Origin: Bordetella genomosp. 13
GTDB lineage: Bacteria; Pseudomonadota; Gammaproteobacteria; Burkholderiales; Burkholderiaceae_B
Direction: 5' to 3'
Assembly (NCBI RefSeq): GCF_007679965.1
Contig: NZ_VEHL01000008.1
Location: forward strand, 186,001-250,000
Length of the DNA: 64,000 nucleotides
The position numbers and the translations under genes were made by a program. Each line of letters begins with the position of its first letter. The stretch's first letter is position 1. Under the pieces are notes generated by a model that saw only the letters and a program-made list of their open reading frames with translations, was not told where the DNA came from and did no database searches. Shown here in pieces: positions 10,606-19,024 of this stretch.

Positions 10606-11433
10606 TTAGGTAAGGGCACGCCACAGCATGACGGCCCAGTCGCGCGCGCCCAGTTCGGGGCGGTTCATGAAGACGTCGTACCGGGCTTGCTCGATGCGCT
10701 GCAGGATGCGCAGGCCGCCCTGGACCACCAGCCGCAGTTCCAGGCCGATGCGTCCCGGCAGTCGGCGGGGTAGCGCAGCCCCGGAGTGTAGCAGCGCCCG
10801 CGTGCGCTCCACTTCGAAGGCCATCAGCGCGCGCCACTCGGGCGACAGCCGGCCGATGGCGAGGTCCTGTTCCGACACGCCGTGGCGGCGCAGGTCCTCC
10901 TGCGGCAGGTAGACGCGCTGCTTGCGCCAATCCACCCGCACGTCCTGCCAGAAATTGACCAGCTGCAGGCCGGTGCAGATGGCGTCGGCGTCGCGCACGT
11001 TCTCGGGCGTGACGGCGTCGTAAAGGCCCAGCATCAGGCGGCCCACCGGATTGGCCGAGCGGGCGCAGTAGTCCAGCAGGGTGGCGTAGTCGTCGTAGCG
11101 CTTGACCTGCACGTCCTGCTCGAAGGCGGACAGCAGGTCGAAGAACGGCGTGATGGGCAACTGGTGGCGCGCGATGGTGTCGGCCAGCGGCTCGAAGATG
11201 TGCGCCAGTTCGGGCGCGGGCCGGATGGGCGCGCCCGGTTCGGCGCCGATGCGGTGCAGCTCGGCGCGCATCGCGCCCAGCCTGGCCAGGCGTTGTTCGT
11301 CGGTGTCGTCGCCCTCGTCGGCGATGTCGTCGGCGGTGCGCGCGTAGCGGTAGATGGCCGTCACCGCGGGGCGCAGGTGGCGGGGCAGGAGCAGCGAGGC
11401 GACAGGGAAGTTCTCGTAATGATCGACGGCCAT
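10606..11433 (-). CDS. hpnC: Hydroxysqualene synthase HpnC
   Basis: The 275-residue protein is a second trans-isoprenyl diphosphate synthase-like enzyme. Its first motif reads ARTADDIADEGDD (about residues 31-43) and its second NFWQDVRVDWRKQRVYLP. HpnC converts presqualene diphosphate to hydroxysqualene, the step between HpnD and HpnE. The ATG at 11433 (MAVDHYENFP) fits the family start; longer in-frame starts extend into GC-rich non-conserved sequence. It is the first gene of the set. No squalene-hopene cyclase is in the window, so the end product cannot be told. Confidence 0.92.
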   Translation of the reverse strand: MAVDHYENFPVASLLLPRHLRPAVTAIYRYARTADDIADEGDDTDEQRLARLGAMRAELHRIGAEPGAPIRPAPELAHIFEPLADTIARHQLPITPFFDLLSAFEQDVQVKRYDDYATLLDYCARSANPVGRLMLGLYDAVTPENVRDADAICTGLQLVNFWQDVRVDWRKQRVYLPQEDLRRHGVSEQDLAIGRLSPEWRALMAFEVERTRALLHSGAALPRRLPGRIGLELRLVVQGGLRILQRIEQARYDVFMNRPELGARDWAVMLWRALT

Positions 11434-11578
11434 ACGGGTATGCGAGACGAGGGCATTGGAACCCTGTGCGAAGGGTCCCGCCCGACCGGGCCATTGTAAG
11501 GAATGCGCCTGCGCGGATCGCGGACGGCCGATACGGCTTGTGTCAGCCTTTGTAAGGCCGTCGCGGGGACGGGCCGGC

Positions 11579-11612
11579 GCGACGCGGGCCGTTGCGGCGC
11601 ATCCCGCGTCGC
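11579..11612. terminator. GC-rich hairpin downstream of the D-aminoacylase gene
   Basis: GCGACGCGGG (11579-11588) pairs perfectly with CCCGCGTCGC (11603-11612) across a 14 base loop. It lies just past the stop of the leftward D-aminoacylase operon. There is no T tract, so it may be a Rho-linked or RNA-stabilising hairpin. Confidence 0.45.
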
Positions 11613-11623
11613 ACGGGCCGCGA

Positions 11624-13084
11624 TCACCCGCGCGGCGCCGGGCGGATGACCGCGCCGCTGCGCGCGCCCGTGCCCGCGCCCTGGTGCCAGGCCAGTTCGC
11701 CATTGACGAACACGGCGTCGATGCCCTGGGCCTGGCGCGTGGGGGACGACCAGGTGGCGGTGTCCGCCACGGTGTCCGCGTCGAAGACCACCAGGTCGGC
11801 GTGGTAGCCGGTGTGCACCAGGCCGCGATGCGGCAGCCGGAAATAGGCGGCCGTCTTGCCGCTCATCTTGTGCACCGCCTCTTCCAGCGTGAACAGCCCC
11901 ATGTCGCGGCAGTAGTGGCCCAGCACGCGCGGGAAGGTGCCCCACAGGCGCGGGTGCGGGGCGGGGTCGTGCGGCATGCCGTCCGAGCCGATCATCGTGC
12001 CCGGAAAGGCCAGGATGCGCTCGACGTCGCGCTCGTCCATGATGAAGTAGATGGCCCCCGCGGGTTGCAGGCGGTCCACGGCGTCTTCTTCCGACAGGCC
12101 CATGTCGCGCGCGATGTCGTCCAGGTTCCAGCCGGCGTATTGCGGATACGGCACCGACTTGCTGACGATGACGCGGCTGGAGACGGCCAGCCGGTCCTTG
12201 CGCAGGATGGTCGAGCCGGCCACGTAGGGGTAACAGTCCAGCGCCACGGGCTGCCGCGCCATGGCCTGCGCGACGTGCGCCAGCGTCTGCACCGAGCGGC
12301 CATGGTTGCGCGGGCCGATCAGCTTGTGGTGCGACACCAGCACCGGCGCGTCGCTGGCGCGGCCGACGGCGAAGGCCTCGTCCAGGGCCTCGAATATCCG
12401 GTCGCCCTCGTCGCGGATGTGGCTGGCGTACAGGCCGCCGAACTCGCGCAGCACCTGCGCCACCGCCACCAGTTCGTCGGTGGTGGCGGGCATGGCGGCC
12501 GGATAGGCCGTGCCGGTGGACAGGCCGATCGCGCCGCTGGCCATGGCCTCGCGCAGCAGCTCCTGCATGCGCGCGATCTCGTCGGCGCGCGCGGGCCGGT
12601 CCAGGTCGTCCATGGCCGCCACGCGCAGCGAGGTATGGCCGACCAGGCAGGCGGCGTTGACCGCGGGCGGATGGCGCTCCAGGTTCCGCAGGTAGGCGCC
12701 GAACGTGGCGAACGGGAAGTCCGCCGTCTCGGTGCCCAGCAGGTTCACGGGCGCCGGCACGTCGGCGCGCCTGCCCGGTAGCCACGGCGCCTGGCTGATG
12801 CCGCAGTTGCCCGTGACGACCGTGGTCACGCCCTGGCTCAGCTTGGCCGGCATCTCCGGCGTCTGCGTCAGGTAGCGGTCGTCGTGGGTGTGCGAGTCGA
12901 TGAAGCCCGGGGCGACGATGCGTCCGGCGGCGTCGACGGTGCGTGCGGCGCAGACCTGCGACAGGTCGCCCACCGCGGCGATGCGGCCGCCCGCCACGGC
13001 CACGTCGGCGCGCTGGCGGGGCGCGCCGGATCCGTCGATGACGGTGCCGCCGCGGATGATGAAGTCGTACCGATCGGTGGTCAT
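11624..13084 (-). CDS. N-acyl-D-amino-acid deacylase (D-aminoacylase)
   Basis: The 486-residue protein is an amidohydrolase-superfamily enzyme of the D-aminoacylase type. The metal-binding HTH lies at residues 65-67 (FIDSHTHDD). The family Cys ligand is Cys94 (TGNCGIS), and further conserved segments are ASHIRDEGD, SHHK and IGSDGMP (the catalytic Asp). D-aminoacylases cut N-acyl-D-amino acids to the D-amino acid and a carboxylate in the cytosol. It is last in a four-gene leftward operon with a D-carbamoylase, a PLP dehydratase and a transporter receptor. That context strengthens a D-amino-acid role. Confidence 0.9.
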   Translation of the reverse strand: MTTDRYDFIIRGGTVIDGSGAPRQRADVAVAGGRIAAVGDLSQVCAARTVDAAGRIVAPGFIDSHTHDDRYLTQTPEMPAKLSQGVTTVVTGNCGISQAPWLPGRRADVPAPVNLLGTETADFPFATFGAYLRNLERHPPAVNAACLVGHTSLRVAAMDDLDRPARADEIARMQELLREAMASGAIGLSTGTAYPAAMPATTDELVAVAQVLREFGGLYASHIRDEGDRIFEALDEAFAVGRASDAPVLVSHHKLIGPRNHGRSVQTLAHVAQAMARQPVALDCYPYVAGSTILRKDRLAVSSRVIVSKSVPYPQYAGWNLDDIARDMGLSEEDAVDRLQPAGAIYFIMDERDVERILAFPGTMIGSDGMPHDPAPHPRLWGTFPRVLGHYCRDMGLFTLEEAVHKMSGKTAAYFRLPHRGLVHTGYHADLVVFDADTVADTATWSSPTRQAQGIDAVFVNGELAWHQGAGTGARSGAVIRPAPRG

Positions 13085-13100
13085 GCCGCCCTCCCTGGCG

Positions 13101-14090
13101 TCAGTCGACGTTGACGTTGGCCTGCCTGATGACCTGCGCCCACACGGGACGTTCCTTGTGGGCGCGGTCGAACAGGGCCTGGCGCGGGCCGACGTGGGGC
13201 ACGTAGGCCATCGCCTTCAGCTTGTCCTGCACCTCCTGCGAGGCCAGTGCCTTGTTCATGGCGCCGTTCAGGAAGTCCAGGATCTTCGGATCGGTGCCGG
13301 CAGGGGCGACGTAGCCGGTCCAGGCCACGGCCTGGTAGCCCTTGAGCCCCAGCTCGTCCAGCGTGGGCAGCTCGGGCAGGATGGGATCGCGCGCGGCCCC
13401 GGTCACGGCCAGCGGCACGACCTTCTTCTGGTCGATGAAGGACGCGATCGACGAGATGTTCTCGAACACCAGGTCCGCTTCGCCACGCAGCACAGCCAGG
13501 TCGGCCTCGACGCCGCCCTTGTAGGGCACGTGCATCAGTTCGATGCCGGCCATGCTCATGAACATGGCGGCGCTCAGGTGGCCCGTGGTGCCATTGCCGC
13601 CCGAGGCGACCACCAGCTTGCCGGGCGCCTTCTTCGCCATGGCGATCAGCTCGTCCACACTCTTCACGTTCAGGCCCGGGCGCACGGCGAGCACGTTCTG
13701 CACCGAGCCGGTCAGCGCCACGGGGGTCAGCTGCTTGTCCGCGTCGTACGGCAGCTTCTTGTACAGGGACTGGTTGATCGCCATCGTGGCCACGTTGGCG
13801 AAGCCGATGGTGTAGCCATCGGGATCCGCGTTGGCGACGGACGCCGTGCCGATCATGCCCGATGCGCCCACGCGGTTCAGCACCACGAAATTGCCTCCCG
13901 TGCTCTTGCCCATTTCGGCGGCCAGCAGGCGCGTGACCAGGTCGGGCGTCGTGCCGGTGTTGAAGGGCACGACGATAGTGACGGCGTGCTCGGGATACTG
14001 CGCGTGGGCGGCCGGGGCGGCCAGCAGCGCGGCGGTGGGGAGGAGGGCGCGCGACAGCAGGCGCGCGGCGTTCTTCAGCAGCGAGGACAT
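13101..14090 (-). CDS. Bug-type periplasmic solute receptor (TctC family)
   Basis: The 329-residue protein has a signal peptide ending in AAPAAHA and then YPEHAVTIVVPF, the standard Bug/TctC opening that leads into the ligand pocket. Periplasmic Bug proteins capture carboxylates or amino acids for a tripartite tricarboxylate transporter. An AAGGAAGG site lies shortly before the ATG at 14090. No TctA/TctB membrane genes are nearby, which is usual for this expanded family in Bordetella relatives. Given its operon, the ligand may be an N-substituted D-amino acid; that is inference. Confidence 0.92.
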   Translation of the reverse strand: MSSLLKNAARLLSRALLPTAALLAAPAAHAQYPEHAVTIVVPFNTGTTPDLVTRLLAAEMGKSTGGNFVVLNRVGASGMIGTASVANADPDGYTIGFANVATMAINQSLYKKLPYDADKQLTPVALTGSVQNVLAVRPGLNVKSVDELIAMAKKAPGKLVVASGGNGTTGHLSAAMFMSMAGIELMHVPYKGGVEADLAVLRGEADLVFENISSIASFIDQKKVVPLAVTGAARDPILPELPTLDELGLKGYQAVAWTGYVAPAGTDPKILDFLNGAMNKALASQEVQDKLKAMAYVPHVGPRQALFDRAHKERPVWAQVIRQANVNVD

Positions 14091-14133
14091 GGTGATTTCC
14101 TTCCTTGGACTGTTATAGGAGTAGTGAAGATCA

Positions 14134-14157
14134 CGTGGGCAGGCTTGCCTGCCCACG
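14134..14157. repeat. Near-perfect palindrome inside the D-amino-acid operon
   Basis: CGTGGGCAGGC at 14134-14144 and GCCTGCCCACG at 14147-14157 form an 11 bp stem with only two bases between. It sits in the 191 bp gap between the dehydratase and Bug genes. No T tract follows on either strand, so it looks more like an operator, processing site or cruciform than an intrinsic terminator. Confidence 0.6.
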
Positions 14158-14281
14158 GTACTGCAGGCGTTCCGGTTCTGCGCCGGACTCGTTGTTTACT
14201 GCCGTCTCTCTCGCTGGGGTGATGGGGTTCGCGTCGATCTCCGCGGGGCGATGATGGACTCGCGGCGCGGCCGGCGCGCCG

Positions 14282-15325
14282 CTACTGCGCCAGGCTGGCC
14301 AGCAGCGGCAGGTCGATGTTGCCGCCCGACAGCACCACGACGCTGTCGCGGCCCTGCGTGTCCAGCCGGCCGGCCAGCAGCGCGGCCAGCACCACGGCGC
14401 CGCCGGGTTCGACCACCAGGCGCAGTTCCTCCAGCGCGTAGCGGATGGCGGCGCCGACCTCCGTGTCGCTGACGGCCGCCGCGCCAGCCAGGCAGCGGCC
14501 ATTGATGGCATACGGCAGTTCGGCCGGTGTGGCGGCCTGCAGCGCATCGCACAGCGTCTTCGCGTCCGGGGCGTTCTGCTCGCGCCGGCCGCTTTGCAGC
14601 GAGCGCACGGTGTCGTCGAAGCCCGCGGGCTCGACCGCGACCAGGCGGGCCTGCGGTGCGAGCGCGCGCACGGCCAGGCTGCAGCCGGCGATCATGCCGC
14701 CGCCGCCGCAGGGCGTGGCGAACAGTCCCAGGTTGGCCAGCGCCTGGGGCGGCAGGTCCTGCAGGGCCTCCACGGCCAGCGTGCCCTGCGCCGCCAGCAC
14801 GTCCGGGTGGTCGCCGGGCGGCACCAGCGTCGCGCCGCTGTCCTTCAGCAGGCGCATGCCGATCTCCTCGCGGCTTTCCTTGCTGCGGTCGTAGCGCACC
14901 ACGCGCGCGCCGTGGCGTTCGGCCTTCTCCACCTTGTTCTGCGGCGCGTCCACCGGCATGACGATCGTGGCGGGGATGTCCAGCGTATGCGCCGCCCAGG
15001 CGATGGCCTGGCCATGGTTGCCCGTCGAATAGGCCACCACGCCGCGCCGGCGGGCCTCGGCGTCCAGCTTCAGCAGCGCGTTGAACGCGCCGCGCGCCTT
15101 GAACGAGCCGGTGACCTGCAGGTTCTCCAGCTTCAGCCAGATGGGCGCGCCGGCCAGGTCGTCCAGCCGCGGCGAACGCAGCAGCGGCGTATGCCGCACG
15201 TAGGGCGCGATGCGCCGCGCGGCGGCCCGCACGTCCTCGTACGTGGGCACGCGCAGGCGGCCCAGCATTTCATGGTCGATGGCGTCGGGCAGCGCGGTCA
15301 GGGTGGGATTCATCGTGGCGTTCAT
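14282..15325 (-). CDS. PLP-dependent threonine/serine dehydratase-like enzyme
   Basis: The 347-residue protein is a fold type II PLP enzyme. The lysine that binds PLP is in TGSFKARGA (Lys76), the substrate loop is STGNHGQA, and the phosphate loop is CGGGGM. It lacks the C-terminal ACT regulatory domain of biosynthetic IlvA and so resembles catabolic dehydratases or serine/aspartate racemases. It deaminates hydroxy-amino acids to 2-oxo acids or racemises them. It starts 8 bp after the carbamoylase stop. In this operon it may process the freed amino acid. The ATG at 15313 is an alternative start. Confidence 0.85.
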   Translation of the reverse strand: MNATMNPTLTALPDAIDHEMLGRLRVPTYEDVRAAARRIAPYVRHTPLLRSPRLDDLAGAPIWLKLENLQVTGSFKARGAFNALLKLDAEARRRGVVAYSTGNHGQAIAWAAHTLDIPATIVMPVDAPQNKVEKAERHGARVVRYDRSKESREEIGMRLLKDSGATLVPPGDHPDVLAAQGTLAVEALQDLPPQALANLGLFATPCGGGGMIAGCSLAVRALAPQARLVAVEPAGFDDTVRSLQSGRREQNAPDAKTLCDALQAATPAELPYAINGRCLAGAAAVSDTEVGAAIRYALEELRLVVEPGGAVVLAALLAGRLDTQGRDSVVVLSGGNIDLPLLASLAQ

Positions 15326-15333
15326 GGGAAGTG

Positions 15334-16326
15334 TCAGCGGGACGGCGTCCAGACGGCGGGCGGCACGCTGCCGGTCTGTTCGACGATGCGGCCATAGGCC
15401 TCGGGGCGGCGGTGCTTCTCGAAGTTGAAGACGGTGGTGCGGCCCAGTTCGCACAGGTCCAGGTTGCAGTCGGCGACGATCAGCTCGTCGTCCCAGGTGG
15501 CGGCCAGCGCGATGATCTCTCCCTGCGGGTTGACGATGATCGAATGGCCGAACAACTCGTGCCCGTCTTCCTTGCCGGCCTTCGCCACGGCCACGCCGAA
15601 GCAGGCGTTCTGGTAGCAGCCGGACTGGATGGCCAGCTGCGAGTGCAGCACGCGCAGGTGATGCGCCTCGAAGCCGCGGTTGTCCTGGTTCATGGCGGGC
15701 GTGTTGTAGCCCAGCATGACCAGCTCGACCTGCTGCAGGCCCAGTACCCGCCAGGCCTCCGGCCAGCGGCGGTCATTGCAGATCAGCATGCCCATGTTGA
15801 CCGGCTGGCTGGCCGCGCCCACGGGCGCCCGCACCACGGGAAAGCCCAGGTCGCCCACTTCGAAATAGCGTTTTTCCAGATGCTGCACCGCGCGGTGCGC
15901 GGCGTATTCGGCATGGCCCGGCAGGTGCACCTTGCGGTACTTCAGCACGATCTCGCCCGATGGGGCGATGATCACCGAGGTGTTGAAGCGGCGCTTGCCC
16001 GCCACGCCCCGCGCATCGGTCTCGTGGATCAGTTCGGCATAGCCCAGGTATACCGTGATCCCGTACTTGCGGATGGCGTCGAACAGGGGCTGGGTGGCGG
16101 GACTGGGTAGGCTGGTCTCGTACCAGTGGTCGGCTTCGTCCAGATTCTCGTGGTACCAGCGCGGGAAGAACGTGGTCAGCGCCAGCTCGGGAAACACCAC
16201 GATTTCGGCGCCGCGCTGGTGGGCGCGTTCCAGCAGGCGCAGCATGCGGGGAATGACCACGTCGCGGCCGTCGGCCTTCTGGATCGGGCCGAGCTGGGCG
16301 GCGGCGACGGTGATGGTGCGGGACAT
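15334..16326 (-). CDS. N-carbamoyl-D-amino-acid hydrolase (D-carbamoylase)
   Basis: The 330-residue carbon-nitrogen hydrolase has the catalytic triad Glu47 (VFPELALTTFFPRW), Lys132 (KYRKVHLPGH) and Cys183 (MLICNDRRWPE). The segments FPELALTTFFPRW, QHLEKRYFE and CNDRRWPE closely recall the Agrobacterium D-carbamoylase as I remember it. The enzyme hydrolyses N-carbamoyl-D-amino acids to D-amino acid, CO2 and ammonia. It is the first gene of the operon and is divergent from a LysR gene. There is no hydantoinase in the window, so its substrate supply is open. Confidence 0.9.
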   Translation of the reverse strand: MSRTITVAAAQLGPIQKADGRDVVIPRMLRLLERAHQRGAEIVVFPELALTTFFPRWYHENLDEADHWYETSLPSPATQPLFDAIRKYGITVYLGYAELIHETDARGVAGKRRFNTSVIIAPSGEIVLKYRKVHLPGHAEYAAHRAVQHLEKRYFEVGDLGFPVVRAPVGAASQPVNMGMLICNDRRWPEAWRVLGLQQVELVMLGYNTPAMNQDNRGFEAHHLRVLHSQLAIQSGCYQNACFGVAVAKAGKEDGHELFGHSIIVNPQGEIIALAATWDDELIVADCNLDLCELGRTTVFNFEKHRRPEAYGRIVEQTGSVPPAVWTPSR

Positions 16327-16651
16327 GGCGGCATCCTGTCAGAGGGAATTTCGATGGCGCCAGCATGCGTCGGGACCACGGCGGAGTAAACCGTTTGCGG
16401 CCCGGTCCGAGCGTGTGCCCCGGCATGCGGAAATCGCTCCAAGCCGCTGAATCGTATGGCTATTTTCAGGTTTCCCGATGGGCGTGCACCATCATGGAGC
16501 GTGCATTTGGTTATGGGCGCTATGCAAAACAGCATGGCCCGCTCTATCCTTTTTCGGCACACTGTCCGGCCATCATCGGGCCGGATGCCGCGCGGGCCGC
16601 GGCCCGGTCTCGCGGCCGTCCCCCGCCCCTCGCTCCTACCCGCATCGCTCC
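16327..16651. promoter_or_regulatory. Divergent control region, D-amino-acid operon / LysR gene
   Basis: This 325 bp region lies between the leftward operon and the rightward LysR gene, the usual place for LysR operators. An inverted repeat TGCAT, 15 bases, ATGCA at 16502-16526 is the best candidate. The segment around 16450-16560 is less GC-rich than its surroundings, as a promoter would be. No gene is visible here. Confidence 0.4.
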
Positions 16652-17617
16652 ATGGCCAGCATTTCCCCGTCCGGCGTCGGCAGGCTCAGCCTGCGGCAGA
16701 TCGAAGTCTTCCACGCCATCATGGTCACCGGCTCGCTCAGCGAGGCCGGCCGCATGCTGTTCGTCACGCAGCCCGCGGTCAGCCGCATCCTGGCCTCGGC
16801 CGAGAACCGCCTGCGTTTCGCGCTGTTCGAGCGGGTCAAGGGCCGCCTGCATCCCACGCCAGAGGCACGCCGCCTTTTCGTCGAGGCCGAGCGCATCTTC
16901 GACGGCGTGCACCGCCTGAACGCGCTGGCGGCCAATCTGTCGACCGGCGCGGAGGGCACGCTGAGCATCGTCTCCAGCCCAAGCTTCAGCGAATGGCTGA
17001 TCCCGCTGGTCATCCAGCGTTTCCGCGAGCGCCACCCGGGCACGCAGATCCGCTACCGCCCGCTGGCCTTCGACATGCTGCTGCCGCACGTGCTGCTGGG
17101 CCATGCCGACTTCGGCATCGCCTCGATGGCGCCGCCCGCGCAAGCCCACGTGGTGGCCGAGGAGATCGGCCATGGCTGGCTGGCCTGCGCGATCCCGCGC
17201 GGCCATCCGCTGGCCCGCCTGACGCGCATCCGCGCCGACGACCTGCGCGGCCACCTGCTGATCGGCTACGAGTCCGACACGCCGTTCGGCAGGCTGGCCA
17301 GCCGCTTCCTGGATTCCGGCGAAGTCCCGGTCAAGCCTGACATCGAGGTGCGCGCCACGCCCGAGGCCGTCGCGCTGGTGCGGCAAGGCGTGGGCGTGGC
17401 GCTGATAGAGTCGTTCGGCTATCACCCGGAATCGCGCCAGCATTTCGTGCTGCGCCCGATCGAGCCCTTGCTGCCGCACAAGATCCAGTTGCTCCACGCG
17501 GCCAACAGTCCCTTGTCGGCGCCGGCCAGGCGTTTCGTCACCGCCTTGCGGCACGTGCTCAAGCGCTGGCCCAAGGCCTTCACGGGCGAACCGGGCGAGC
17601 CCGCCGATGCCGCCTGA
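16652..17617 (+). CDS. LysR-family transcriptional regulator
   Basis: The 321-residue protein has the LysR winged helix-turn-helix at about residues 8-66 (LRQIEVFHAIMVTGSLSEAG, TQPAVSRILA). A periplasmic-binding-like effector domain follows from about residue 95. It is transcribed away from the D-carbamoylase operon across a 325 bp shared region, so it very likely controls that operon in response to a pathway compound. The ATG at 16652 was chosen because the HTH starts soon after; the frame is open further upstream but that part is not LysR-like. Confidence 0.92.
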   Translation: MASISPSGVGRLSLRQIEVFHAIMVTGSLSEAGRMLFVTQPAVSRILASAENRLRFALFERVKGRLHPTPEARRLFVEAERIFDGVHRLNALAANLSTGAEGTLSIVSSPSFSEWLIPLVIQRFRERHPGTQIRYRPLAFDMLLPHVLLGHADFGIASMAPPAQAHVVAEEIGHGWLACAIPRGHPLARLTRIRADDLRGHLLIGYESDTPFGRLASRFLDSGEVPVKPDIEVRATPEAVALVRQGVGVALIESFGYHPESRQHFVLRPIEPLLPHKIQLLHAANSPLSAPARRFVTALRHVLKRWPKAFTGEPGEPADAA

Positions 17618-17690
17618 GCCGACCGGAATCGTGCCGCATTACGGCCGCCCCGGTAAAATCCGGCCTTGATGTTTCCTGGAATGTCCTGCC

Positions 17691-18821
17691 ATGCCGCGTC
17701 CCATCTCCGCCTCGGTCTCTGTCTCCACGCTGCGCCACAACCTGTCCGTGGTGCGCCGCCATCTCGACCAGGATGCCGCGCGGGCGGGCGCCGAGCCGGC
17801 ATCGATCTGGGCGGTCATCAAGGCCAACGCCTACGGGCACGGCATCGAGCGCGCGGTGTCCGGGTTTTCCGCGGCGCAGGGGCTGGCCATGCTGGACCTG
17901 GACGAGGCCGTGCGCTGCCGCGAGGCCGGCTGGGGCGGTCCCATCCTGCTGCTGGAAGGCTTCTTCCAGCCGTCCGACCTGGAAATCGTCGACCGCTATC
18001 ACCTGACCTGCACGGTGCACACGCGCGAACAGCTCGACATGCTGGCCAGCGCGCGGCTGTCGCGCCGGGTCGACGTCATGGTCAAGCTCAACAGCGGCAT
18101 GAACCGGCTGGGCTTCGCGCCGCACGACTACGCGCAGGCCCATGCGCGCGCCGTGCAACTGCATGCGCGGGGCGTGCTGGGCTCGGTCGGCCGCATGACG
18201 CACTTCGCCTGCGCCGACGGGCGGCCGGGCGTGGCCGGCCAGCTGGAAGCCTTCGAAGTGGCCACCGGCGGCTTGCCCACCGGGCCGGTCAGCGTCTGCA
18301 ATTCGGCCGCCACGCTGCGCTTTCCCGAGATCGCGCGCGGCGGCGCCGGCATGCCGCACTGGGTGCGGCCGGGCATCTGCCTGTACGGCGCCTCGCCTTT
18401 CGACGACGTCCCGGCCGCGTCGTACGGCCTGCGGCCGGCCATGTCGCTGCGCTCCGAGATCATCGGCGTGCAGAACGTGCCCGCCGGGCAGGCGATCGGC
18501 TACGGCGCCACCTTCCACACCGAACAGGCCATGCGCGTGGGCGTGGTGGCCTGCGGCTACGCCGACGGCTATCCGCGCCACGCGGGCACCGGCACGCCGG
18601 TCACGGTGGCCGGCGTGCCCACGCGCCTGCTGGGCCGGGTGTCGATGGACATGCTGATGGTCGACCTGGGCCCGGTGCCGGCAGCCGGTGTCGGAGCGCC
18701 GGTGGCGCTGTGGGGCGAGGGCGGCCCGTCGGTGGACGAGGTGGCCAGCGCCGCCGGCACCATCGGCTATGAGCTGCTGTGCGCCGTGGCGCCGCGCGTG
18801 CCGATGGTGACCCGGCCCTGA
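17691..18821 (+). CDS. alr: Alanine racemase
   Basis: The 376-residue protein has the PLP lysine motif AVIKANAYGHG (Lys44) and the catalytic tyrosine segment CGYADGYPR near residue 270. The C-terminal beta domain carries GRVSMDMLMVD. It interconverts L- and D-alanine for peptidoglycan. It lies 73 bp behind the LysR gene on the same strand. Given the neighbouring D-amino-acid operon, it could be a catabolic racemase, but length and motifs suit the housekeeping form equally well. Confidence 0.95.
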   Translation: MPRPISASVSVSTLRHNLSVVRRHLDQDAARAGAEPASIWAVIKANAYGHGIERAVSGFSAAQGLAMLDLDEAVRCREAGWGGPILLLEGFFQPSDLEIVDRYHLTCTVHTREQLDMLASARLSRRVDVMVKLNSGMNRLGFAPHDYAQAHARAVQLHARGVLGSVGRMTHFACADGRPGVAGQLEAFEVATGGLPTGPVSVCNSAATLRFPEIARGGAGMPHWVRPGICLYGASPFDDVPAASYGLRPAMSLRSEIIGVQNVPAGQAIGYGATFHTEQAMRVGVVACGYADGYPRHAGTGTPVTVAGVPTRLLGRVSMDMLMVDLGPVPAAGVGAPVALWGEGGPSVDEVASAAGTIGYELLCAVAPRVPMVTRP

Positions 18822-19024
18822 CCGGGGGCGGACGCCGGACGGGGCATGCCGCGGTTTCCTTGACGCTAATTCGACGCGCGGCGGGTTACCGTCACCGGAC
18901 CGGGGCGCGCCGATTTGTCACGCAAAGCGCATGACATCCGCCCTGGGCTTGGTGTCTACTGGGCGCATGGCGCGGCGCCGGGCGTCGCTGCTTCAAAAAT
19001 GATCAACGTTAAAGGGTTCCATCC

